The notes: generated by a model from the sequence alone, not told the origin. A DNA stretch of 64,000 nt from Silene conica (GCA_029255685.2 CM055312.2:79800369-79864368), one strand, 5' to 3'; counted from the first letter of the stretch, positions 10,202 through 21,945 are shown. Made by a program: numbers and translations.

Positions 10202-12813
10202 TTAGTCCTTTTACCCAATTTGGTAAGAAGTACTCTTGTTCGCCTGTAATGGTCACACCATACAACTTACCGCCTTGGTTATGTATGAAAAGAGAATTCA
10301 TTTTCTTGTCTCTCATTATTCCCGGTCCTAAAAATCCGAAAGGCCATTTGGATGTTTATTTACAACCATTAGTGGAAAAATTGACATAATTGTGGGAAGT
10401 TGGGGTGGAAACATATGATGTTTTCAGAAAGCAGAATTTTCAACTAAGAGCTTCACTTTTATGGACAATAAACGATTTTCCCGCATATGGTATGCTATCT
10501 GGTTGGGCTGCTGCGGGACAAAAAGCATGTCCTCGTTGCATGGGTGAAAGTAAAGCCTTTTGGCTTCCGAATTCCAAGACAATTAGTTGGTTTGATTGTC
10601 ATAGATGCTTTTTACCACTAAATCATTCTCTTAGGAGAAATAAGAAAGCTTTCAAAAAAGGGAAAGAGGTACTTAATGATGCTCCGGATCATCTTCCAGG
10701 TGATGAGGTATGGGAGTTGGTATGTGATTTCCCATCTTCTATTGATGGTACTGAAGAAGAGTTTAAAGAACTCAAAAAGAAGAAAAATGGTTGGTTTAAA
10801 AGAAGCATTTTTTGGGACCTTCCATATTGGAAAACAATGTTAATCAGACACAACTTGGATGTGATGCATGTAGAAAAAAATTTTTTTGAGCAATTAATTG
10901 ACATGATCATGGATGTCGAAGGTGAAACATGTGATACTATTTGATCAAGAAAAGACTTGAAGATGTTTTGTGATCGTCCCAAATTACATATTCGCAATGA
11001 TGGGGACAAGCCAAAAGCCATTTACACTCTAAACAAACCACAAAGGAAGGTATTATGTGAGTGGTTACGAAATCTGAAATTCCCTGATGGATATGCTTCA
11101 TATTTTCGTCGATGTGTTGATCTTAAGAAGCTCAGGTTACAAGGCATGAAAAGTCATGATTGTCATGTATTCATGGAGAGACTATTACCCGTTGCTTTGA
11201 AACATCTCCTCCCAACCACGGTATGGAATGCAATTGTTGAGATTAGTCAATTTTTTTCGAGATTTATGTTCGTCCTCAATATGTGTTAATGACATGATTC
11301 GTCTCGAAAATCAAATACCACTAATATTATGTAAGCTTGAGATGATCTTTCCCCCTTCATTTTTCAACTCCATGGAGCATCTACCGGTCCATTTGCCCTA
11401 CGAAGCCAAAGTTGGAGGACCCGTTCAATATAGTGGATGTATCCATTTGAAAGGTACTAAGAGTATTACTTATTTTTAAAATTTTAGATTAACTAATATA
11501 TTACAAACTTTATTTAACAACAACGTAATGAATGAATCATTTATATATAGGTTTCTTAATCATTTGAAGAAAAAGATTGGAAACAAAGCAAAGGTAGAAG
11601 GTTCTATATACAATGCCTATTTAACGGAAGAGATTGCAAATTTTTGTTCTCTCTACTTTGAAAAACATATAGAAACCAAAGCAAAAAACTTGAATCTTGA
11701 TGAAGCAGATGAAGTTGATACAAGTTTACCCGAGTTTTTTCAAGCTCAAGATGGTGAAGGTTGTTCCTCTAAAGGTGAAACGAGATATCTGGATGACAAG
11801 GAATACAATCATGCTCACTTATACGTTCTATCAAATAGTGAGATCTTAGAGTCATATAAAACGAAGTTTGTGAATGATTTCATTAAGGAACATCCTAATG
11901 TAAGTAAGGATGATGTTTGGGATAAACATGAAGACAAATTCCCAAAATGGTTTCTGAACCATGTAATTGAGTTCAATATCCAAGATGATTTGATAAGGAG
12001 TTTAGCCTTCGGTCCTTCACGCTTGGTTAAGACGTGGAACCGATATTCAGTTAATGGATTTAATTTCCACACATTCGACCATGGTAAGGGTAAGGCTAGA
12101 TGCAATTATGTAGTTACTATTTCTTCCGTTGATGACCATGAATATTATGGTATTATAGAGGACATCTTTGAGATGTCTGACAATGGTCGTGACCGTGCTT
12201 ACAAGACTACCTTATTCAAGATTGAGTGGAAAGATAATTCCCCGGCTGGAATGAGAGTACATGAATGTTACAAGCTTGTAGAAGTGAATCGTACCCGAAC
12301 ATACTCTAAGTATGATCCATTTATACTTGCACATCAGGCTCAACAAGTGTATTTCGCTTCCTATCCAAGCACGACAAATGATAGAAATAGTAAGGCATTG
12401 TGGGCAGTCATTAAGACAAAGGCACGATCACAAATTGATACGTCCTTCTTTCAAGAAGAAATAGTAGCAAATGGGACAATTTTGTCTCCAACAGACGAAA
12501 TCATTCACGATAATGAAGATGAAGAGTTTGAAGAGGAGGAGGATAATGAGACTATTAATATTGAGTTGGAAGAAGGATGGGAAGAAGTTGAAGAAGTAGT
12601 GAGAGTGCATGATGATGATGATGTTGACAATGAGGATGAGGATGAGGATGAGGATGAGGATGTTGGTGATGATGATGATGATGAAGATCAAGAAGATGAT
12701 GAGGATGATGATTAATTTGGTATATAATAATTGTGCAATTTTACATCCATGCTTGATAGGTTTATTTTATGTTTTCTCTTCACCTACTAATATTTTCATT
12801 TATATGATTGTAG

Positions 12814-14437
12814 ATGGCAGGAGGTCGAGGTAGACAGCGTGGCGGTGGTAGTAATCGCGCTAATACGTCATCCGTGCAAGAAGAAGAGGAACCAGTAGAA
12901 GAAGAGGTACAGATCGAGCCTGAAGTGGAGGAGGAGGAGGACGATGGTGTACAGTTTCAGTACACCCAGGATGGCCGGATTATACTTGATCCGGCGGGAC
13001 TATGGTAAGTGTTGTTGTTTATTAAATGTGTATTATTCATTTTTTAAAGTAATAAAATGATTTGTTATAATTAACAATTTCTGTTACAGGTTTAGACATC
13101 AGACTCCTCGTCGAGGGGTAACTTCTAGCACAAAGGAGAATCTGTTAGGTCCTGTGCCTACTTCTTGGACCAAAGCTAGTACGGCTCAAAAGGAAGCTTG
13201 GTTCAATGCGTATCGGGTAATTGCATTAATTATAGTTGTTTTTTAATTATTTTAGTCAAATACTTAATATCGTTGTTTTTTAACTCATTTAGGTCACTAC
13301 TACTTCCATTTAATTTTTTTTTTTGTAGCCATCTTTTTATTGGGCTCATGAACATGAAGCATCCGTCCTAAAGAGGTACCATAAAGTTGGTAAAACAAGA
13401 TATAGAGACTATATCTACAAGATTTCTACAAGAAAGAAGGAACCGGAGCATCTTAAAGGTATATATATAAGTTTTGTCACTTGTAAATACAAGAATTACT
13501 GAAATATCTTAATACTACTAACATACTTTTTAATTGTAGGTGAGAAATATCAGGATCTCATGAAGCGGCGCGAGACCCCCGAGTTCCAAGCCGTGTCCGC
13601 TCAAAAAAAGATCAACAAAAGAGGAGGGAACAAAGATGCAGAGGTCGAGCCTACCCATCACGGGGGATCACGATCATTTTTTACGCGTATTTTTAGTGTA
13701 AGTTTTGAATGAATACTTCTTTTTTGAATGAATATACTATATTTCTTATATTAACAATTTTGCCTATTTAGGGAGGGAAGAAGAAGAAGGATAGCAATAA
13801 GAAAGACGGCGGCAAAAAGACGATGATGACGGCCCCCGAACTTTTCCTTGACACGCATTCGAAGGTTAACGAAAAGACGCGGAGAAGAATCTGGATCAAG
13901 GCGAAGGACAAAGAGTTATATGTAAGATAATTTCTCTCAAATAATGATGTTTTTTGTTAACTTCGATAATGATTGTTTTTGCTTAACTAATAATAGTTTT
14001 CTTAATGTTAACAAACATGTAATGATATTATTTTATAGGAGGCATATGAGGCAGAGAAAGAGGCCCACCCCGAGCGGTCAGATAATGAAATTTGGTTTAA
14101 ATTGGTGGATGGTTACAAGAAGGGTATGGTATATGGGATCGGACAAGCTCATGGGGTATTTTTTAAGGAACCAGCTAGAAGGTCCTCATATGAGCCGCGA
14201 CAAACCTACGAGCCGGCTCTTGTAAGTCAATTGCAATCGCAACTTGACGAAGAAAGAGCCGCAAATGCGGAAAGAGATGAGGATATGCGGTTGATGAGAG
14301 AACGTCTTAAAGCCATGGAGACATGCTTCTACTCTTGCAACCCCGGTTTACGGCCATTTAATGAAGATCCTAACGATCCAAGTGGAAAGGGAGGCGGCGG
14401 TAGTGGAGCTAGCATGGGATTTCAAGTAGTTAATTAG
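12814..14437 (+). CDS. CACTA TNPA-like protein (plant transposase, Ptta/En/Spm), 6 exons
   Basis: Exons: 12814-13004, 13090-13216, 13329-13458, 13540-13697, 13772-13921 and 14039-14437. All five introns (74-117 bp) are GT-AG and every junction keeps the frame, giving about 384 residues with no stop. The N-terminus is Gly/Arg-rich then acidic. The middle has KENLLGPVPTSWTKAS, AWFNAYR, YWAHEHEASVLKRYHK, KYQDLMKRRETPEFQ and the basic GGKKKKDSNKKDGGKK. The C-terminal exon holds HPERSDNEIWFKLVDGYKKG, typical of the transposase_24 family, then a heptad-rich segment (about residues 314-346, LQSQLDEERAANAERDED), and a Gly-rich end. In En/Spm this class of protein binds subterminal repeats. It lies directly downstream of the dead TNPD-like gene and inside the element's ends. 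Being intact while the nuclease is not, it could act on related elements in trans; that is inference. Confidence 0.85.
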
Positions 14438-15032
14438 TTTAGTAACTTAGGAAAAAATGTCGAACGTGGAGAATTATTAGTTTAGTTAACGAGTTCTTGT
14501 AATTTGATAATGGTTCTCTTTTTCTATAAAAGGAGATTGTTGTTTCAAAGGGTGTTCGTCACCAAATTGCTGGTTACTTTCTGGTTGCAGGTGTATTGAA
14601 TTTATTTCGTAATGGATTTGGCAGAAACGAAATGAATTTTCATGAAAAATGCCAAGGTATTTTAGCGACTGACACGATGTAAATGGCGACTGAATTCAGT
14701 CGCCAAAACAGAGCAACACAAACCAAAGCCCCTATAAAGTCAGGGGCTTTGGCGATGGAAAGGGGGAATTGGCGACGGCCCTTCAGTCGCCAATTTGGCG
14801 ACTACGTTAAATCTGTCGCTAATTTGGCGACTACCCCTTCAGTCGCCAAATTCTAAGTATGGCGACTACCCTTTCAGTCGCCAAATTTGGCAACTGACAT
14901 TAGTCGCCCGAGTTTTTTTGGCGACTAAAGTCTGCGACGACTTTTTGGCGACTGTTTTCAATCGCCAATATGTATTTGGCGACTGATTTCAGTTGCCAAT
15001 TTATGTCGCCCGTTTCAGGAATCGTTGTAGTG
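14438..15032. repeat. CACTA-1 3' UTR, right subterminal repeats and TIR
   Basis: After the TNPA-like stop come about 200 bp of 3' untranslated sequence. From 14650 on there are dense TGGCGACTGAATTCAGTCGC-type motifs in both orientations, ending in the inverted TIR at 15032. Confidence 0.85.
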
Positions 15033-15035
15033 GAT

Positions 15036-16122
15036 CAAGGTCGAGTTTGAGGTTAGAAACCATGGGTGTAGCGGCGGGTTTCACATTGGTCAACCCGAAC
15101 TTACTTATCATTTCCTTCACATACTTTTGTTGATGAATCATTGTGCCTTCCTCTTTTTGCTTAATTTGGAGGCCAAGGAAGAACCCTAGTTCTCCCATCA
15201 TACTCATTTCAAACTCAGATTTCATTAGACTTGCAAAGTAATCATAAAGAGCTTCACTTGTTGCACCAAAGATTATGTCATCGACATATATTTGCGCAAG
15301 CAACATTACATCCGAATGTGCCTTGATGAATAATGTTTTATCAACCGAACCACGTATGAAACCATTTTCAAAGAAAAATTTTGAAAGCCTATCGTACCAT
15401 GCTCTAGAAGCCTATTTTAAACCATATAGTGCTTTATATATCAAGTTTAAAGACATGGTTCGGTGATTCATTATCCACAAAGCCCGGTGGTTGTTCCACA
15501 AAAACTTCTTCATTGAGATAGCCATTTAGAAATGCCGATTTTACATCCATTTGAAAGAGTTTTACACCATGATGAGCTGCGAAAGTAATGAGAATTCGTA
15601 TGGCTTCAAGCCTAGCTACCGGTGCAAAGGTTTCGTCATAATCAATTCCCTCTTACGTTGTTGATTATACCCTTGCACCACTAGACTTGCCTTGTTCCTT
15701 ACGATTTCTCTGTTATCGTCGAGCTTATTTCGAAAGACCCACCTAGTGCCAATGATAGTGCGATTTGACGGCCTAGGGACAAGATGTCATAACTCACTTC
15801 TTCTAAATTGGTCCAACTCTTCTTGCATGGCCATGATCCAACAAGGATCCTCAAGAGCTATTGAGATGTGGTTGGGTTCAATTTGTGAGAGGTAAGTATT
15901 GAAAGCACAGAAGTTTTTGAGGGATGATCTGGTTTTTATCCCTGAGTCAAGGTCACTGGTTAGGTTTTCGAGAGAGTGAGAGCTTTGGTGTTTCCATCTC
16001 CTTGGTATGGTGGTGTTAGAAGTGAGAGTTTGTTCATTCTGTTCTGATGCAACATTTTCAGAATCTGTTGCATGGGGTTGGGTTTTTTGAGAGGGGTTGA
16101 TCATTGGTGTTTGGTGGATCAA
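15036..16122 (-). pseudogene. copia reverse transcriptase, N-terminal and central part
   Basis: The minus strand shows the start of the RT domain at 15787-16122 (ALEDPCWIMAMQEELDQF). The centre is frameshifted (15307-15790), and the catalytic IYVDDIIFGAT motif is at about 15260-15295. It is followed by FFLGLQIKQKEEGTMIHQQK up to the CACTA insertion point. The two Asp of YVDD are kept. At least two frame changes separate these blocks, so no continuous product is possible. Confidence 0.85.
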
Positions 16123-16232
16123 TGGTTATGCCTTGGCTTTCTTCCTCCACTCTTGACGTGCTGGCTTCATTTAAGGATGAAGGAGCGTCAGTTCCCCCCT
16201 GAGTTGAGGCCTGCTTCCCCATGCAAAGGTGC

Positions 16233-16990
16233 TTATGACTGTTGCTCGAGATCCTCAGCTTCTAACACTCGGTCCATGTCATGACGCACCATCCCAATTT
16301 TAAACTCATCATCATCTTCTTCATTTCTTGCCTGTTCCTGAGACACAAAAAGACTAGATTCATCAAATACGACATGAATGCTTTCTTCCACTTTCATAGT
16401 CCTTTTGTTAAAGACTTTGTACACCTTACTATGATTTGATATCCCATAAAAATTGTTTCATCACTACGGGCATCAAATTTGCCTAAGTTATCTTTCCCAT
16501 TGTTATGAACAAAGCATTTACAACCGAAACATTTTAAGTATGAGATATTTGGTTTTCTTCCACGTAGAATTTCATAGGGTGTTTTGTTGGTGATTTTTCT
16601 AATCATGACTCTATTGTAGACGTAACACGAGGTGTTTAAGGCTTCGGCCCAAAAGTTTCTTGGAACTTGAGAACTAATGATCATGGTCCTAGCCATATTT
16701 TCCAAGGTTCGATTCATTCGTTCCACAACTCCGTTTTGTTGTGGAGTTCGTGTGGCCAAAAAGTTGTGGCTAACACCATTTTCATTACAATAAGCTTCGA
16801 AAGCAAGATTTTCAAATTCGGTGCCATGGTCGGACCATAATGCCCCAAGTTTTAGAGAAAATTTGTTTTCGACCATTTTAAGCCAAATTAAAAACTCACT
16901 AAATGCTATGTCTTTAGTTCCAAGAAACAATAACCATACATGATACATATTTAGAGCAATCATCAACAATCACACAAATCTAATTACTAC
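16233..16990 (-). pseudogene. copia integrase core and C-terminal part
   Basis: The minus strand reads LWSDHGTEFEN with the second catalytic Asp, NFLATRTPQQNGVVERMNRT with the catalytic Glu, then FWAEALNT, TPYEILRGRKPN and the GKCxxF-like CKCFVHNNGKD. This order is characteristic of copia integrase. MYKVFNKRTMKVEESIHVVF follows in another frame (16233-16424), so a frameshift lies near 16400. Stops separate it from the upstream protease block at about 16970-17021. Confidence 0.85.
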
Positions 16991-17018
16991 CACCTTTGCT
17001 TGTGATGCGCATGGGTCC

Positions 17019-17636
17019 TCAAAGGTCAATGTGAACAAGTTCTAAGACACGAGATGTGCTAACACATTTTTTGGACTTGAACGAACTCTTAACTTGTTTT
17101 CCCTTGACACAATCATCACACAAGGAGTTGAATTTGAAGTTTATGATTGGTAAACCTTCAACTAGGTCAAGTTTTCTAAGATTGTTAAGAGTTCTAGCAT
17201 TTACATGACCCAAACGTTTGTGCCAAAGCCACGGATCATTTTTATGGACACTCATGCATGAAAGCGTTTGGCCGGACAATGAACATAAATCAATCATATA
17301 CACATCCTTGACACGTTTACCTTCTAGGATCAACTCCTTTGTCTTTCCATCTAGGATTTTACACACATGGGCATGAAATTCAATGATGTTACCTCGATCA
17401 CACAATTGTGAAATGCTAAGAAGGTTGTGTTTTAATCCTTTGATAAGCAGCACTTTGTCCACGCATAGTGATTTTGACTTACCAACTTTTCCGATACCAA
17501 CAGTTTCACCTTCTTTGTTATCGCCAAAAGTCACCATGCCTCCGTTGTAGTCTTCCAGTGAGGGGAATTGGCTTTCTTCCCCCGTCATGTGACGAGAGCA
17601 TCCGCTGTCTAAATACCAATTACTGCTGCCCCTCAC
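17019..17636 (-). pseudogene. copia protease and zinc-binding (GAG_pre-integrase) domain
   Basis: A continuous minus-strand frame of 205 codons. The aspartic protease signature WYLDSGCSRHMTG is near its start, LLSISQLCDRG follows, and the integrase zinc-finger region LWHKRLGHVNARTL...CDDCVKGKQ comes near its end. It stops at 17019-17021 where the integrase core should follow. The residues of the Asp-Ser-Gly active site are present. Confidence 0.88.
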
Positions 17637-17652
17637 TAATGCCTACGTAATT

Positions 17653-18373
17653 TCAAACAGTTAGCTTAGGAACCCAAACAAGTTTGGGTCCCTTCTTTAC
17701 ACTAGACACCGAGTCCTTTTTTACCCACGTTTTATGTTCAACTTTGGTGTTTCTTTCTAGGTCAAGTTTCCTTTTAGGACATTCATTGAACCCATGACCA
17801 GTTTTACCACAGTAATTACATATGATGTATTCAGGCAATCCAGCATACTTACGTCTCCTGAAATCTGTTTGGCTTGGGTCATGGTTTCGGGTGCAACAGT
17901 GTGTGCTACTGTTGCATTTGAAACCAAGTCCAGCATTTTTCAACGCTTTTTCATTTTCTTTGGACTGTTTTAACAGAAATTCTAGGACGTTTTGACTTCC
18001 TTCCCATTTGAGATAAAACTGTTTTGCTTCAAGCAACTCTTTGGTCAAGGTCTCTATTTTCCCAAGTTGAGCTAGATTCAATTTTTCAACTTTGTCAACT
18101 TTTCCTTTGACATGACTAGATTTATCACTTAATAGGATCGCAACTTCCTCTAGTTGTTTGTTATCTAGATTGCACGAAGTGAGTTCAACTAGGAGGGAGT
18201 CACGATCCTTATTAGTGAGAGTTCATGCCTTTCTTTTTAGAGACTCGACTTCTTTACATAGTTCTGTTTCAACATTGCATGGGTCTGTTACATAAGCTGT
18301 TTCAGTTTTACTCATTAGACACTGATTTTGTTTTTGAAGCATTTTAACTTCATTCTCAAGTTTGGTTATGGTC
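17653..18373 (-). pseudogene. copia gag, C-terminal half, truncated
   Basis: The minus-strand frame contains a coiled-coil-like stretch (IETLTKELLEAKQFYLKWEG), one CCHC zinc knuckle (CNYCGKTGHGFNEC, about 17778-17820) and a basic tail ending WVPKLTV. The frame upstream to 18373 (VESLKRKA, then stop, then TLTNKDRDSLLVEL) is the same gag with a premature stop at 18223-18225. The rest is cut off by the CACTA end at 18374. A long coiled-coil gag of this kind is typical of SIRE-like elements. Confidence 0.8.
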
Positions 18374-18391
18374 ACTAGTATAATTATGCCC

Positions 18392-19120
18392 TATGGTGTC
18401 GGTTCTAGAAGACCTTTAGTGACGGCGACGTGATTGCTGGGGTCACATAAGGTTTGTGTCGGTTGTGAAACCGCCACAGTAGCTTACCCTACGTTGTCGG
18501 TTGGGCGTTAAAACCGTCACCATAGGGTACGCTATGATGTCGGTTGTGAGTTCCAAACCGCCATCATATGGGTCTAAACCGTCCCCATAAGGTAAGTTAT
18601 GGTGTCGGTTTTGCGTCTACAACCGTCACCATATGGTAAGCTATGGTGTCGGTTTTGCGTCTAAAACCATCACCATAGGGTAAGTTATGGTGTCGGTTTT
18701 GCGTCTAAAACCGTCACCATAGGGTAAGAAACCGCCGCAATAGGGTAAGGTATGGTGTCAGTTTTGCGTCTAAAACTGTCACCATAGGGTAAGTTATGGT
18801 GTCGGTTTTGCGTCTAAAACCGTCACCATAGGGTAAGTTATGGTGTCGGTTTTGCGTCTAAAACTGTCACCATAGGGTAAGCTATGGTGGTGGTTTGATG
18901 GTGTCGGTTGTGAGTCCCCAACCGCCACAATAGGAGTATAAACTGCCGACAATAGGGTAAGTTATGGTGTCGGTTTTGCGTCTAAAACCGTCACCATAGG
19001 GTAAGCTATGGTGTCGGTTTTGCGTCTAAAACCGTCACCATAGGGTAAGCTATGGTGTCGGTTTCGTGTCTAAAACCGTCACCATAGTGTAAGCTATAGT
19101 GTCGGTTCCAATATAAGAAC
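18392..19120. repeat. 44-bp hairpin subterminal array of CACTA-2
   Basis: About twelve units with a 44-bp period in the regular part (for example steps at 18791 and 18835). Each unit reads CTATGGTGTCGGTTTT, gcgtc, TAAAACCGTCACCATAG, so it is an almost perfect stem of about 16 bp with a 5-nt loop. Some units are degenerate (gaaaccgccgcaatagg). TNPA-type proteins bind such repeats in related elements. Confidence 0.88.
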
Positions 19121-19124
19121 CGTC

Positions 19125-19264
<140 letters not shown>

Positions 19265-19540
19265 AAAAAAATAGCTAGCTAATTTGGACAGCACCTCCCC
19301 TAATTCGATGCTAGCCGAATGTAAATATTGATGGAAGAATACCGGCAAAGAATTTTAATCAATTACCAACAAAATAATAATGCTTCATTCACTAGCTTCG
19401 GAATAACCATACATCTCATATTCTCATCCAACAATACAATAACTGTATTATGTTCCCAACGACGTATAATCCGAGAAAACAAGCAACAAGTATCCTCAGC
19501 AATAACCTCAACTAAGCAACAAGTAAAAATCCAATAATTA

Positions 19541-21300
19541 ATCTAAACTACATGTTCTCGAAACATTTTGTAGCCCACACTTCTTTAACTTCATTCATAT
19601 CTTCAACTGACATGGTTGAATCTTCAATAATCTACATTTAAGAAAATCAATGATGAAATGCTTTTGGTTAAAAAGAAAATAAGTAAACTATAAATATTTT
19701 TTACTTAAAAATAAAAAGTACATGCTCAAATTGTTCCACACTGCCCTTTGAGTAATAAAATCTTATGTTATACATCCATTTCATGACATAATAACCACAT
19801 TCGTAATCTCCGGGTTGTTGGGGGCACTAAATATATAAAATAGGATACTGTTATTATATTTAAACTATATTTCGATTATGATATTAGATAATTGAAAAAA
19901 AAGTAGCTAATGTTCACTTACCTTCTTAATCACTTTGATCTGAAGTTGATTCTTTTTAGCAAAATTACGCCTTCCTCCATTAATACAATGTAAAATCCAA
20001 GCAGCTTTTAGCCTTCCTTTTATGCTGAGCTTCTTTGCCACCCTTTGTTGTGAATCCAAAATGTACACAATGTTCAGCCCCAAGCAAAAAACCATCAACA
20101 TCCAATGATTTCTATGCATTTGAATTCATACTTAGAGTTAATATATAATATAAAAAACAAGATTTCAAGCAGCATAAAGACGTGGTAGAGCATTAACAAC
20201 ATGTAATTATGTATATTTTTGACCTATACAAGATTTCAAGCATTTCAAATCTAAGGAAATTGATTATTTCAGAATTTTTCATCGCTGGTAGAATTGGCTT
20301 AGACAAGATATGTTTAACATGCTTTCATCCTAATCCTAATACATATAAAAGAGGTATAAATTTAACGTTAAACAAAGGGAGCTCCTATCTGCTCCACTTA
20401 ACACATCGTAGGAATTTCCACTCTTTTGTAAAAATCCATGATCTGAAAACCTGCATTCTGCTTTCTTCTGGCATAGGAGGGGCTGATGTGCAGGTCTGAT
20501 TTGGGACTGCACTTCAGTGAAATAGCAGTTTGTGATAGCTTTTTGATAGAGGCAGCGTAGCAGGTTTCTGAATTACCGTCTGGTGATGGTACATTGGTTG
20601 TGCTTTGCTGCGGGTGAAAGGACTTGTGAGTGTGGCTGAGTATTAGCTGCGGTAATGAGGCAGAGTTGGATTAATAGTGAGTCAGTGCAGGGTCTGGGCT
20701 GGTGTAACATGAACCTGCAGGGACTGTATTTAAGCTTTAGTATGCAAACAATAGGTTGTAATTAGGTAGGCAATTATGAATAAGCAAGCACATATTGATG
20801 GGCTGTAGCGGAGCAGATAGTAGGTCAGTGGGGATTGGCAAATCCACACTGGTCTGGTATGTTGGTGCTGCAGGAATTGGGAGTTTCTGTTGCTGAAAGT
20901 AGAGTAGCTAGATGCTCTGACCCTGCTATGTTTCTGTACATCAGGGGCTGGCAGTTAGCATAGTGCTAGGGAGTGCTGATACTGTAAAGAGTACAGCTGA
21001 TCATAGTAGAATAGTGCATGGCATTATCCTTAACTTTACGCAACACGCGGCGGGGAAGGTTCTTACGGGATATATTTCTTCCCAAACATATATAAGATCC
21101 AAAAAAGGAAAAAAAGAAAACATAACTTAGAGCAAAATCACAACTTACCCTTCATAAAATGCACCCATGATATACTTTTTTTCCTCTTGAATCTTCAGGA
21201 CATGCATTATATAATCTTCACACTCACGAGTTTTATGCATATAATCCAAGAGTCTTACGGGACACATGAATCAAACTACTTCCGTTGCTTTAATTTCAGC
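19541..21300 (-). CDS. Ulp1/C48-type cysteine protease gene of CACTA-2, partial
   Basis: Minus-strand exons can be read with plausible splice sites. An upstream piece near 21290-21140 has LLDYMHKTRECEDYIMHVL and a GGTAAGT donor. Exon 19923-20111 has NHWMLMVFCLGLNIVYILDS. Exon about 19728-19827 has PQQPGDYECGYYVMKWM. A last exon, about 19545-19634, has STMSVEDMNEVKEVWATKC and the stop. The His of HW, Asp of LDS, Gln of PQQPG and Cys of ECGYYV are the C48 catalytic set. Plant CACTA elements often carry such genes. The N-terminal part is not recognised, and exon limits are approximate. Confidence 0.6.
20120..21120. other. Unassigned interior, including a GC-richer block
   Basis: Between Ulp1-like exons. 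The block 20440-21060 has clearly higher G content on the plus strand than its surroundings (for example gggctgatgtgcaggtctg). It shows no long frame, TIR or TSD that I can define. The phrase tcttacggga occurs at both its right side (21060) and 21250, which may be coincidence. Confidence 0.4.
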
Positions 21301-21639
21301 CGCACATTGATATAAAAAGCTAAAATTTCAACATAATATGGGTTTAATAAGAGTTTAATAAGTAGTAATTTGGGTTAAATTATATATAATGAGTAATATA
21401 AAATTTTACATACCTCCCCCAAATTTGAAGCACATGAATATTTAACCATTGCGTTCTCAACATTTGCCTAATTTAAACAATGGTCAAGTGGATTTTCAAG
21501 TTACCTTCTCTATATTTATAAACTGGCTCACTGATCACCCTCTTAATTACTTCATCTTTAGGCAAGGAACATAACTTATTTTCTACGGCCCGACAATAAT
21601 GATCCAATTCATGAACCTCTATCAGATTTACGTAGTCAG

Positions 21640-21945
21640 TAAGGTGACCATGTCGAAGGAAGGTGAACTTTGGCATAAAAGACTTGGACACCCATCAAGG
21701 AGTAAATCTCTTGTTTTTCCGAATTAGTTAATTATAATTTGCATTGGGATTCTAGTCAAATTTGTGATTCTTGTTGTAGAGCTAAGCAAACTCGTAACTC
21801 ATTTAGCCTAAATAATAAGCGGTGTGATGAATTGTTTGGATTAATTCATGTTGACATTTGGGGAAAATATCCTATTGCTAGTTTATCATGTGCCCTTTAT
21901 TTCTTGACTATAGTAGACGATCATAGTCGTGTATTCACTCGAGTC
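21640..21945 (+). pseudogene. Ty1-copia GAG_pre-integrase / integrase start, relic
   Basis: Plus-strand frames read ELWHKRLGHPSRSK (about 21670-21710), ICDSCCRAKQTRNSF, then HVDIWGKYPIASLSCALYFL and TIVDDHSRV. This is the copia HHCC zinc-binding region and the start of the integrase core with the first Asp. It is frameshifted and has lost everything after about 21945. No LTR is recognised nearby. Confidence 0.8.

Larger units (their letters stand above)
7782..12715 (+). pseudogene. CACTA TNPD-like transposase (broken)
   Basis: Successive frames give, in order: the transposase-associated domain (7782-7985, CPCSKCQNMKYL), the linker FRPNYYNWISHGEAYSP (8004 on), and transposase_21 sequence from about 8450 to 8830 and again from 10205. 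The latter includes LLWTINDFPAYGMLSGW and ACPRCMGES. A DUF4218-like segment follows (10957-11290, SHDCHVFMERLLPVALKHLL), then a DUF4216-like C-terminal part (11528-12715) ending in a very acidic Asp/Glu tail. Breaks seen: TAA stop at 7986-7988 in an otherwise continuous frame, a stop after 8552, the 1.37-kb insertion at 8832, stops near 10387 and 10942, and further shifts. Introns may explain a few of these, but not the insertion. Confidence 0.85.
6861..15032 (+). mobile_element. CACTA (En/Spm-type) transposon, 8.2 kb, TSD gat
   Basis: The ends are CACTACAAGAAAAAC at 6861 and, inverted, CACTACAACGATTCC at 15032, followed by the shared inner segment AAACGGGCGACA. The 3-bp duplication gat lies at 6858-6860 and 15033-15035. 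Both ends carry many subterminal copies of GGCGACTGAATTCAGTCGCC-like motifs. Inside are a TNPD-like transposase gene (broken) and a TNPA-like gene (apparently intact). It sits in the RT of a copia element and is itself split by a PIF/Harbinger element. Confidence 0.95.
5590..18373 (-). mobile_element. Decayed SIRE-like Ty1-copia retrotransposon, interrupted
   Basis: Minus-strand gag-protease-integrase-RT-RNase H order, as in Ty1-copia. The element is split by the CACTA transposon 6861-15032, with target duplication gat on both sides: the RT frame stops at 15036 and resumes at 6857. The 5' end is cut by a second CACTA end at 18374, and the 3' end is replaced by the repeat ending at 5589, so neither LTR is seen. 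In-frame stops and frameshifts mark it as long inactive. The long coiled-coil gag with one zinc knuckle fits the SIRE/Maximus lineage. Confidence 0.8.
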
